DNA of 64,000 bases, taken from positions 558,001-622,000 of the forward strand of contig NW_027478599.1 in NCBI RefSeq assembly GCF_051014685.1, read 5' to 3'. The DNA is from Ptiloglossa arizonensis (taxonomy: Eukaryota > Arthropoda > Insecta > Hymenoptera > Colletidae). This document shows, in pieces, positions 24,034-35,964 of the stretch. The position numbers and the translations under genes were made by a program. Position 1 is the first letter of the stretch. The number at the start of each line of letters is the position of its first letter. A model generated the notes under the pieces. That model was given only the letters and a program-made list of their open reading frames with translations. It was not told the origin of the DNA and did not search any database.

Positions 24034-26157
24034 GCAGCAGAAGTGCGAAAAATTTTTTGCCTTCTCAACCATTTCTTGGCTTCAAACTCCCATATCTCGC
24101 GAACGGATTGACCTAACCCAAAAATTCCTATTGCATCTGAAAGTAGAAACTCGTCCGATTACAACGGTATGGGTATTTTTTCGCTAGGCCATTCTGGTTA
24201 AGCGTTTGGAGCAGCAGAAGTGCGAAAAATTTGTCGTCTTCTCAACCATTTCTTAGCTTCAAACTCCCATATCTCGCGAACGGATTGACCTAACCCAAAA
24301 ATTCCTATTGCATCTGAAAGTAGAAGCTCGCCCGATTACAGCGGTATGTGAATTTTTTCCCTAGGACATTCTGGTTAAGCGTTTGCAGCAGCAGAAGTGC
24401 GAAAAATTTGTCGTCTTCTCAACCATTTCTTAGCTTCAAACTCCCATATCTCGCGAACGGATTGACCTAACCCAAAAATTCCTATTGCATCTGAAAGTAG
24501 AAGCTCGCCCGATTACAGCGGTATGTGAATTTTTTCCCTAGGCCATTCTGGTTGAGCGTTTGGAGCAGCAGAATTGCGAAAAATTTGTTGCCTTCTCAAC
24601 TATTTCGTGGCTTCAAACTCCCATATCTCGCGAACGGATTGACCTAACCCAAAAATTCCTATTGCATCTGAAAGGAGAAGCTCGCCCGATTACAGCGGTA
24701 TGTGAATTTTTTCCCTAGGCCATTCTGGTTAAGCGATTGGAGCAGCAGAAGTGCGAAAAATTTGTTGTGGTGTCAACCATTTCTTAGCTTCAAAGTCCCA
24801 TATCTCGAGAACGGATTGACCTAACCCAAAAATTGCTATTGTAACTGAAAGTAGAAGCTCGTCCGATTACAACGGTATGGGTATTTTTTCCCTAGGACAT
24901 TCTGGTTAAGCGTTTGGAGCAGCAGAAGTGCGAAAAATTTGTTGTCTTCTCAACCATTTCTTAGCTTCAAAGTCCCATATCTCGCGAACGGATTGACCTA
25001 ACCCAAAAATTGCTATTGTAACTGAAAGTAGAAACTCGCCCGATTACAACGGTATGTGTATTTTTTCCCTAGGCCATTCTGGTTAAGTGTTTGGAGCAGC
25101 AGAAGTGCGAAAAATTAGTTGTCTTCTCAACCATTTCTTAGTTTCAAACTCCCATATCTCGCGAACGGATTGACCTAACCCAAAAATTCCTATTGCATCT
25201 GAAAGTAGAAGCTCGCCCGATTACAGCGGTATGTGTATTTTTTCCCTAGGCCATTCTGGTTAAGCGTTTGGAGCAGCAGAAGTGCGAAAAATTAGTTCTC
25301 TTCTCAACCATTTCTTAGCTTCAAATTCCCATATCTCGCGAACGGATTGACCTAACCCAAAAATTCCTATTGCATCTGGAAGTAGAAACTCGCCCGATTA
25401 CAACGGTATGTGTATTTTTTCCCTGGGCCATTCTGGTTAAGCGTTTGGAGCAGCAGAAGTGCGAAAAATTAGTTGTCTTCTCAACCATTTCTTAGCTTCA
25501 AATTCCCATATCTCGCGAACGGATTGACCTAATCAAAAGATTCCTATAGCATCTGAAAGTAGAAGCTCGCCCGATTACAGCGGTATGTGTATTTTTTCCC
25601 TAGGCCATTCTGGTTAAGCGTTTGGAGCAGCAGAAGTGCGAAAAATTTGTTGTCTTCTCAACCATTTCGTAGCTTCAAACTCACATATCTCGCGAGCGGA
25701 TTGCACTAACCCAAAGATTCCTAAAGCATCTGAATGTAGAAGCTCGCAGGAATACAACGGTATGTGAATTTTTTCCCTAGGCCATTCTGGTTAAGCGTTT
25801 GGAGCAGCAGAAGTGCGAAAAATTAGTTCTCTTCTCAACCATTTCTTAGCTTCAAATTCCCATATCTTGCGAACGGATTGACCTAACCCAAAAATTCCTA
25901 TTGCATCTGAAAGTAGAAACTCGCCCGATTACAGCGGTTTGTGTATTTTTTCCCTAGGCCATTCTGGTTAAGCGATTGGAGCAGCTGAAGTGCGAAAAAT
26001 TTTTTGCCTTCTCAACCATTTCTTGGCTTCAAACTCCCATATCTCGCGAACGGATTGACCTAACCCAAAAATTCCTATTGCATCTGAAAGTAGAAACTCG
26101 TCCGATTACAACGGTATGTGTATTTTTTCCCTAGGCTATTCTGGTTAAGCGTTTGGA
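24034..26157 (+). repeat. Higher-order repeat U, copy 2, internally deleted (12 monomers)
   Basis: This copy follows copy 1 at an offset of 3540 bp up to about 25645, then switches to offset 2832 (about 25650-25715), then 2478 (about 25716-26120), then 2124. Each switch skips 4, 2 and 2 monomers in turn, accounting exactly for the drop from 20 to 12. Junctions lie inside hybrid monomers and keep the 177-bp register: near 25705-25730 the left part TTGCACTAACCCA is joined to AAAGATTCCTAAAGC from another monomer of copy 1. Confidence 0.88.
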
Positions 26158-29100
26158 GCAGCAGAAGTGCGAAAAATTTTTTGCCTTCTCAACCATTTCT
26201 TGGCTTCAAACTCCCATATCTCGCGAACGGATTGACCTAACCCAAAAATTCCTATTGCATCTGAAAGTAGAAACTCGTCCGATTACAACGGTATGGGTAT
26301 TTTTTCCCTAGGCCATTCTGGTTAAGCGTTTGGAGCAGCAGAAGTGCGAAAAATTTGTCGTCTTCTCAACCATTTCTTAGCTTCAAACTCCCATATCTCG
26401 CGAACGGATTGACCTAACCCAAAAATTCCTATTGCATCTGAAAGTAGAAGCTCGCCCGATTACAGCGGTATGTGAATTTTTTCCCTAGGACATTCTGGTT
26501 AAGCGTTTGCAGCAGCAGAAGTGCGAAAAATTTGTCGTCTTCTCAACCATTTCTTAGCTTCAAACTCCCATATCTCGCGAACGGATTGACCTAACCCAAA
26601 AATTCCTATTGCATCTGAAAGTAGAAGCTCGCCCGATTACAGCGGTATGTGAATTTTTTCCCTAGGCCATTCTGGTTGAGCGTTTGGAGCAGCAGAATTG
26701 CGAAAAATTTGTTGCCTTCTCAACTATTTCGTGGCTTCAAACTCCCATATCTCGCGAACGGATTGACCTAACCCAAAAATTCCTATTGCATCTGAAAGGA
26801 GAAGCTCGCCCGATTACAGCGGTATGTGAATTTTTTCCCTAGGCCATTCTGGTTAAGCGATTGGAGCAGCAGAAGTGCGAAAAATTTGTTGTGGTGTCAA
26901 CCATTTCTTAGCTTCAAAGTCCCATATCTCGAGAACGGATTGACCTAACCCAAAAATTGCTATTGTAACTGAAAGTAGAAGCTCGTCCGATTACAACGGT
27001 ATGGGTATTTTTTCCCTAGGACATTCTGGTTAAGCGTTTGGAGCAGCAGAAGTGCGAAAAATTTGTTGTCTTCTCAACCATTTCTTAGCTTCAAAGTCCC
27101 ATATCTCGCGAACGGATTGACCTAACCCAAAAATTGCTATTGTAACTGAAAGTAGAAACTCGCCCGATTACAACGGTATGTGTATTTTTTCCCTAGGCCA
27201 TTCTGGTTAAGTGTTTGGAGCAGCAGAAGTGCGAAAAATTAGTTGTCTTCTCAACCATTTCTTAGTTTCAAACTCCCATATCTCGCGAACGGATTGACCT
27301 AACCCAAAAATTCCTATTGCATCTGAAAGTAGAAGCTCGCCCGATTACAGCGGTATGTGTATTTTTTCCCTAGGCCATTCTGGTTAAGCGTTTGGAGCAG
27401 CAGAAGTGCGAAAAATTAGTTCTCTTCTCAACCATTTCTTAGCTTCAAATTCCCATATCTCGCGAACGGATTGACCTAACCCAAAAATTCCTATTGCATC
27501 TGGAAGTAGAAACTCGCCCGATTACAACGGTATGTGTATTTTTTCCCTGGGCCATTCTGGTTAAGCGTTTGGAGCAGCAGAAGTGCGAAAAATTAGTTGT
27601 CTTCTCAACCATTTCTTAGCTTCAAATTCCCATATCTCGCGAACGGATTGACCTAATCAAAAGATTCCTATAGCATCTGAAAGTAGAAGCTCGCCCGATT
27701 ACAGCGGTATGTGTATTTTTTCCCTAGGCCATTCTGGTTAAGCGTTTGGAGCAGCAGAAGTGCGAAAAATTAGTTCTCTTCTCAACCATTTCTTAGCTTC
27801 AAATTCCCATATCTCGCGAACGGATTGACCTAACCCAAAAATTCGTATTGCATCTGAAAGTAGAAACTCGCCCGATTACAACGGTATGTGTATTTTTTCC
27901 CTGGGCCATTCTGGTTAAGCGTTTGGAGCAGCAGAATTGCGAAAAATTTTTTGCCTTCTCAACCATTTCTTGGCTTCAAAGTCCCATACCTCGCAAACGG
28001 ATTGACCTAACCCAAAAATTCCTATTGTAACTGAAAGTAGAAACTCGCCCGATTACAACGGTATGCGTATTTTTTCCCTAGGCCATTCTGGTTAAGCGAT
28101 TGGAGCAGCAGAAGTGCGAAAAATTTTTTGCCTTCTCAACCATTTCTTGGCTTCAATCTCCCATATCTTGCGAACGGATTGACCTAACCAAAAAACTCCT
28201 ATTGCATCTGAAAGTAGAAACTCGCCCGATTACAGCGGTTTGTGTATTTTTTCCCTGGGCCATTCTGGTTAAGCGATTGGAGCAGCAGAAGTGCGAAAAA
28301 TTTTTTGCCTTCTCAACCATTTCTTGGCTTCAAAGTCCCATAACTCGCAAACGGATTGACCTAACCCAAAAATTCCTATTGTAACTGAAATTAGAAACTA
28401 GTCCGATTACAACGGTATGGGTAACTTTTCCCTAGGCCATTCTGGTTAAGCGTTTGGAGCAGCAGAAGTGCGAAAAATTTGTTGTCTTCTCAACCATTTC
28501 GTAGCTTCAAACTCACATATCTCGCGAGCGGATTGAACTAACCCAAAAATTCCTATTGCATCTGAAAGTAGAAACTCGCCAGATTACAACGGTATGTTTA
28601 TTTTTTCCCTAGGCCATTCTGGTTAAGCGTTTGGAGCAGCAGAAGTGCGAAAAATTAGTTCTCTTCTCAACCATTTCTTAGCTTCAAATTCCCATATCTT
28701 GCGAACGGATTGACCTAACCCAAAAATTCCTATTGCATCTGAAAGTAGAAACTCGCCCGATTACAACGGTATGTGTATTTTTTCCCTGGGCCATTCTGGT
28801 TAAGCGTTTGAAGCAGCAGAAGTGCGAAAAATTAGTTGTCTTCTCAACCATTTCTTAGCTTCAAATTCCCTTATCTCGCGAACGGATTGACATAATCAAA
28901 AGATTCCTAAAGCATCTGAAAGTAGAAGCTCGCAGGAATACAACGGTATGTGAATTTTTTCCCTAGGCCATTCTGGTTAACCGTTTGGTGCAGCGGAATT
29001 GCGAAAAATTTTTTGCCTTCTCAACCATTTCTTGGATTCAATATCCCATATCTTGCGAACGGATTGACCTAACCAAAAAATTCCTATTGCATCTGAAAGT

Positions 29101-29835
29101 AGAAACTCGCCCGATTACAGCGGTTTGTGTATTTTTTCCCTAGGCCATTCTGGTTAAGCGATTGGAGCAGCTGAAGTGCGAAAAATTTTTTGCCTTCTCA
29201 ACCATTTCTTGGCTTCAAACTCCCATATCTCGCGAACGGATTGACCTAACCCAAAAATTCCTATTGCATCTGAAAGTAGAAACTCGTCCGATTACAACGG
29301 TATGTGTATTTTTTCCCTAGGCTATTCTGGTTAAGCGTTTGGAGCAGCAGAAGTGCGAAAAATTAGTTGTCTTCTCAACCATTTCTTAGCTTCCAATTCC
29401 CATATCTCGCGAACGGATTGAACTAACCGAAAAATTACTATTGCATCTGAAAGTAGAAACTCGCCCCATTACAACGGTATGTGTATTTTTTCCCTGGGAC
29501 ATTCTGGTTAAGCGTTTGGAGCAGCAGAAGTGCGAAAAATTAGTTGTCTTCTCAACCATTTCTTAGCTTCAAAGAACCATATCTCGCGAACGGATTGACC
29601 TAACCCAAAAATTCCTATTGTAACTGAAATTAGAAACTAGTCCGATTACAACGGTATGGGTATTTTTTCCCTAGGCCATTCTGGTTAAGCGTTTGGAGCA
29701 GCAGAAGTGCGAAAAATTTTTTGCCTTCTCAACCATTTCTTGGCTTCAAACTCCCATATCTCGCGAACGGATTGACCTAACCCAAAAATTCCTATTGCAT
29801 CTGAAAGTAGAAACTCGTCCGATTACAACGGTATG
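26158..29835 (+). repeat. Higher-order repeat U, copy 3 (about 20-21 monomers)
   Basis: This matches copy 1 at offset 5664 across nearly its full length, including the AGTTCTCTTCTC, CCTCGCAAACGG, CAGCTGAAG and CTTCAAAGAACC monomers. One segment near 28.95-29.12 kb differs from copy 1: it carries the GGTTAACCGTTTGGTGCAGC subfamily and CTTGGATTCAATATCCC where copy 1 has the AGTTCTCTTCTC form, with no change of length. That is a replacement in register, such as gene conversion or a balanced double exchange. Similarity to copy 1 ends after about 29835. Confidence 0.88.
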
Positions 29836-30480
29836 TGTATTTTTTCCCTAGGCCATTCTAGTTAAGCGATTGGAGCAGCAGAAGTGCGAAAAATTTTTGG
29901 CCTTCTCAACCATTTCTTGGCTTCAACCTCCCATATCTTGCGAACGGATTGACCTAACCCAAAAATTCCTATTGCATCTGAAAGTAGAAACTCGCCATAT
30001 TACAACGGTATGTGTATTTTTTCCCTAGGCCATTCTGGTTAAGCGTTTGGAGCAGCAGAAGTGCGAAAAATTAGTTCTCTTCTCAACCATTTCTTAGCTT
30101 CAAATTCCCATATCTTGCGAACGGATTGACCTAACCCAAAAATTCCTATTGCATCTGAAAGTAGAAACTCGCCCGATTACAACGGTATGTGTATTTTTTC
30201 CCTGGGCCATTCTGGTTAAGCGTTTGAAGCAGCAGAAGTGCGAAAAATTAGTTGTCTTCTCAACCATTTCTTAGCTTCAAATTCCCTTATCTCGCGAACG
30301 GATTGACCTAATCAAAAGATTCCTAAAGCATCTGAAAGTAGAAGCTCGCCCGAATACAACGGTATGTGAATTTTTTCCCTAGGCCATTCTGGTTAACCGT
30401 TTGGTGCAGCGGAATTGCGAAAAATTTTTTGCCTTCTCAACCATTTCTTGGATTCAATATCCCATATCTTGCGAACGGAT

Positions 30481-33400
30481 TGACATAACCAAAAAATTCC
30501 TATTGCATCTGAAAGTAGAAACTCGCCCGATTACAGCGGTTTGTGTATTTTTTCCCTAGGCCATTCTGGTTAAGCGTTTGGAGCAGCAGAAGTGCGAAAA
30601 ATTAGTTGTCTTCTCAACCATTTCTTAGCTTCCAATTCCCATATCTCGCGAACGGATTGAACTAACCGAAAAATTACTATTGCATCTGAAAGTAGAAACT
30701 CGCCCGATTACAACGGTATGTGTATTTTTTCCCTGGGCCATTCTGGTTAAGCGTTTGGAGCAGCAGAAGTGCGAAAAATTAGTTGTCTTCTCAAGCATTT
30801 CTTAGCTTCAAAGTCCCATATCTCGCGAACGGATTGACCTAACCCAAAAATTCCTATTGCATCTGAAAGTAGAAACTCGACCGATTACAACGGTATGTGT
30901 ATTTTTTCCCTAGGCCATTCTGGTTAAGCGATTGGAGCAGCAGAAGTGCGAAAAATTTTTGGCCTTCTCAACCATTTCTTGGCTTCAATCTCCCATATCT
31001 TGCGAACGGATTGACCTAACCAAAGAATTCCTATTGCATCTGAAAGTAGAAACTCGTCCGATTACAACGGTATGGGTATTTTTTCCCTAGGCCATTCTGG
31101 TTAAGCGTTTGGAGCAGCAGAAGTGCGAAAAATTTGTTGTCTTCTCAACCATTTCTTAGCTTCAAAGTCCCATATCTCGCGAACGGATTGACCTAACCCA
31201 AAAATTGCTATTGTAACTGAAAGTAGAAACTCGCCCGATTACAACGGTATGTGTTTTTTTCCCTAGGCCATTCTGGTTAAGTGTTTGGAGCAGCAGAAGT
31301 GCGAAAAATTAGTTGTCTTCTCAACCATTTCTTAGTTTCAAACTCCCATATCTCGCGAACGGATTGACCTAACCCAAAAATTCCTATTGCATCTGAAAGT
31401 AGAAGCTCGCCCGATTACAGCGGTATGTGTATTTTTTCCCTAAGCCATTCTGGATAAGCGTTTGGAGCAGCAGAAGTGCGAAAAATTAGTTCTCTTCTCA
31501 ACCATTTCTTAGCTTCAAATTCCCATATCTCGCGAACGGATTGACCTAACCCAAAAATTCCTATTGTAACTGAAATTAGAAACTAGTCCGATTACAACGG
31601 TATGGGTATTTTTTCCCTAGGCCATTCTGGTTAAGCGTTTGGAGCAGCAGAAGTGCGAAAAATTTTTTGCCTTCTCAACCATTTCTTGGCTTCAAACTCC
31701 CATAACTCGCGAACGGATTGACCTAACCCAAAAATTCCTATTGTAACTGAAAGAGAAACTCGCCCGATTACAACGGTATGTGTATTTGTTCCCTAGCCCA
31801 TTCTGGTTAAGCGATTCTAGCAGCAGCAGTGCGAAAAATTTGTTGTCTTGTCAACCATTTTTTAGATTCAAAGTCCCATATCTCGAGAACGGATTGACCT
31901 AACCCAAAAATTGCTATTGTAACTGAAAGTAGAAGCTCGTCCGATTACAACGGTATGGGTATTTTTTCCCTAGGCCATTCTGGTTAAGCGTTTGGAGCAG
32001 CAGAAGTGCGAAAAATTTGTTGTCTTCTCAACCATTTCTTAGCTTCAAAGAACCATATCTCGCGAACGGATTGACCTAACCCAAAAATTCCTATTGTAAC
32101 TGAAATTAGAAACTAGTCCGATTACAACGGTATGGGTATTTTTTCCCTAGGCTATTCTGGTTAAGCGTTTGGAGCAGCAGAAGTGCGAAAAATTTTTTGC
32201 CTTCTCAACCATTTCTTGGCTTCAAACTCCCATATCTCGCGAACGGATTGACCTAACCCAAAAATTCCTATTGCATCTGAAAGTAGAAACTCGTCCGATT
32301 ACAACGGTATGTGTATTTTTTCCCTAGCCCATTCTGGTTAAGCGATTGGAGCAGCAGAAGTGCGAAAAATTTGTTGTCTTGTCAACCATTTCTTAGCTTC
32401 AAAGACCCATATCTCGCGAACGGATTGACCTAACCCAAAAATTGCTATTGTAACTGAAAGTAGAAACTCACCCGACTACAACGGTATGTGTATTTTTTCC
32501 CTAGCCCATTCTGGTTAAGCGATTGGAGCAGCAGAAGTGCGAAAAATTTGTTGTCTTCTCAACCATTTCGTAGCTTCAAACTCACATATCTCGCGAGCGG
32601 ATTGAACTAACCCAAAAATTCCTATTGCATCTGAAAGTAGAAACTCGTGCGATTACAACGGTTTGTGTATTTTTTCCCTAGGCCATTCTGGTTAAGCGTT
32701 TGGAGCAGCAGAAGTGAAAAAATTTTTTGCCTCCTCAACCATTTCTTGGCTTCAAACTCCCATATCTCGCGAACGGATTGACCTAACTCAAAAATTCCTA
32801 TTGCATCTGAAAGTAGAAACTCGTCCGATTACAACGGTATGGGTATTTTTTCCCTAGTCCATTCTGGTTAAGCGTTTGGAGCAGCAGAAGTGCGAAAAAT
32901 TTGTTTTCTTCTCAACCATTTCTTAGCTTCAAAGTCCCATATCTCGCAAACGGATTGACCTAACCCAAAAATTGCTATTGTAACTGAAAATAGAAACTCG
33001 CCCGATTACAACGGTATGTGTATTTTTTCCCTAGGCCTTTCTGGTTAAGCGTTTGGAGCAGCAGAAGTGCGAAAAATTAGTTGTCTTCTCAACCATTTCT
33101 TAGCTTCAAATTCCCATATCTCGCGAACGGATTGACCTAACCCAAAAATTCCCATTGCATCTGAAAGTAGAAACTCGCCCGATTACAGCGGTTTGTGTAT
33201 TTTTTCCCTAGGCCATTCTGGTTAAGCGATTGGAGCAGCAGAAGTGCAAAAAATTTTTTGCCTTATCAACCATTTCTTGGCTTCAAACTCCCATATCTCG
33301 CGAACGGATTGACCTAATCCAAAAATTCCTATTGCATCTGAAAGTAGAAACTCGTCCGATTACAACGGTATGGGTATTTTTTCCCTAGGCCATTCTGGTT

Positions 33401-34194
33401 AAGCGTTTGGAGCAGCAGAAGTGCGAAAAATTTTTTGCCTTCTCAACCATTTCTTAGCTTCAAAGTCCCATATCTTGCGAACGGATTGACCTAACCAAAA
33501 AATTCCTATTGTAACTGAAAGTAGAAACTCGCCCGATTACAACGGTATGTGTATTTTTTCCCTTTGCCATTCTGGTTAAGCGTTTGAAGCAGCAGAAGTG
33601 CGAAAAATTAGTTGTCTTCTCAACCATTTCTTAGCTTCAAATTCCCATATCTCGCGAACGGATTGACCTAATCAAAAGATTCCTATAGCATCTGAAAGTA
33701 GAAGCTCGCCCGAATACAACGGTATGTGAATTTTTTCCCTAGGCCATTCTGGTTAACCGTTTGGTGCAGCGGAATTGCGAAAAATTTTTTGCCTTCTCAA
33801 CCATTTCTTGGATTCAATATGCCATATCTTGTGAACGGATTGACCTAACCAAAAAATTCCTATTGCATCTGAAAGTAGAAACTCGCCCGATTACAGCGGT
33901 TTGTGTATTTTTTCCCTAGGCCATTCTGGTTAAGCGATTGGAGCAGCAGAAGTGCGAAAAATTTTTTGCCTTCTCAACCATTTCTTGGCTTCAAACTCCC
34001 ATATCTCGCGAACGGATTGACCTAACCCAAAAATTCCTATTGCATCTGAAAGTAGAAACTCGCCCGATTACAACGGTATGTGTATTTTTTCCCTAGGCAA
34101 GTCTGGTTAAGCGTTTGGAGCAGCAGAAGTGCGAAAAATTAGTTGCCTTCTCAACCATTTCTTAGCTTCAAATTCCGATATCTCGCGAACGGAT
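30481..34194 (+). repeat. Higher-order repeat XYZ, copy 1 (21 monomers)
   Basis: A 3714-bp block in three parts: X (30481-30950; GACATAACC, CTTCCAATTCCC, CTCAAGCATTTC, CTCGACCG), Y (30951-32880) and Z (32881-34194; ATTTGTTTTCTTC, CTCGCAAACGG, GGCCTTTCTGG, ATTCCCATTG, TGCAAAAAATTTTTTGCC, CCCTTTGCC, CTTGTGAACGG). Y includes two monomers shortened by one base (GTGTTTTTTTCCC near 31256 and CTGAAAGAGAAAC near 31747). A further one-base loss, GAAGTGAAAAAATTTT, is near 32710. These serve as lineage tags. Confidence 0.85.
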
Positions 34195-35964
34195 TGACAT
34201 AACCAAAAAATTCCTATTGCATCTGAAAGTAGAAACTCGCCCGATTACAGCGGTTTGTGTATTTTTTCCCTAGGCCATTCTGGTTAAGCGTTTGGAGCAG
34301 CAGAAGTGCGAAAAATTAGTTGTCTTCTCAACCATTTCTTAGCTTCCAATTCCCATATCTCGCGAACGGATTGAACTAACCGAAAAATTACTATTGCATC
34401 TGAAAGTAGAAACTCGCCCGATTACAACGGTATGTGTATTTTTTCCCTGGGCCATTCTGGTTAAGCGTTTGGAGCAGCAGAAGTGCGAAAAATTAGTTGT
34501 CTTCTCAAGCATTTCTTAGCTTCAAAGTCCCATATCTCGCGAACGGATTGACCTAACCCAAAAATTCCTATTGCATCTGAAAGTAGAAACTCGACCGATT
34601 ACAACGGTATGTGTATTTTTTCCCTAGGCCATTCTGGTTAAGCGATTGGAGCAGCAGAAGTGCGAAAAATTTGTTTTCTTCTCAACCATTTCTTAGCTTC
34701 AAAGTCCCATATCTCGCAAACGGATTGACCTAACCCAAAAATTGCTATTGTAACTGAAAATAGAAACTCGCCCGATTACAACGGTATGTGTATTTTTTCC
34801 CTAGGCCTTTCTGGTTAAGCGTTTGGAGCAGCAGAAGTGCGAAAAATTAGTTGTCTTCTCAACCATTTCTTAGCTTCAAATTCCCATATCTCGCGAACGG
34901 ATTGACCTAACCCAAAAATTCCCATTGCATCTGAAAGTAGAAACTCGCCCGATTACAGCGGTTTGTGTATTTTTTCCCTAGGCCATTCTGGTTAAGCGAT
35001 TGGAGCAGCAGAAGTGCAAAAAATTTTTTGCCTTATCAACCATTTCTTGGCTTCAAACTCCCATATCTCGCGAACGGATTGACCTAATCCAAAAATTCCT
35101 ATTGCATCTGAAAGTAGAAACTCGTCCGATTACAACGGTATGGGTATTTTTTCCCTAGGCCATTCTGGTTAAGCGTTTGGAGCAGCAGAAGTGCGAAAAA
35201 TTTTTTGCCTTCTCAACCATTTCTTAGCTTCAAAGTCCCATATCTTGCGAACGGATTGACCTAACCAAAAAATTCCTATTGTAACTGAAAGTAGAAACTC
35301 GCCCGATTACAACGGTATGTGTATTTTTTCCCTTTGCCATTCTGGTTAAGCGTTTGAAGCAGCAGAAGTGCGAAAAATTAGTTGTCTTCTCAACCATTTC
35401 TTAGCTTCAAATTCCCATATCTCGCGAACGGATTGACCTAATCAAAAGATTCCTATAGCATCTGAAAGTAGAAGCTCGCCCGAATACAACGGTATGTGAA
35501 TTTTTTCCCTAGGCCATTCTGGTTAACCGTTTGGTGCAGCGGAATTGCGAAAAATTTTTTGCCTTCTCAACCATTTCTTGGATTCAATATGCCATATCTT
35601 GTGAACGGATTGACCTAACCAAAAAATTCCTATTGCATCTGAAAGTAGAAACTCGCCCGATTACAGCGGTTTGTGTATTTTTTCCCTAGGCCATTCTGGT
35701 TAAGCGATTGGAGCAGCAGAAGTGCGAAAAATTTTTTGCCTTCTCAACCATTTCTTGGCTTCAAACTCCCATATCTCGCGAACGGATTGACCTAACCCAA
35801 AAATTCCTATTGCATCTGAAAGTAGAAACTCGCCCGATTACAACGGTATGTGTATTTTTTCCCTAGGCAAGTCTGGTTAAGCGTTTGGAGCAGCAGAAGT
35901 GCGAAAAATTAGTTGCCTTCTCAACCATTTCTTAGCTTCAAATTCCGATATCTCGCGAACGGAT
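34195..35964 (+). repeat. Higher-order repeat XYZ, copy 2, lacking Y (10 monomers)
   Basis: X (34195-34650) is followed directly by Z (34651-35964). The join at about 34651-34672 runs from GATTGGAGCAGCAGAAGTGCG of the X end into ATTTGTTTTCTTC of the Z start, in register. The spacing of the GACATAACC landmarks (30481, 34195, 35965) gives 3714 and then 1770 bp, so 11 monomers are missing. Z here is nearly identical to Z of copy 1. Confidence 0.87.
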
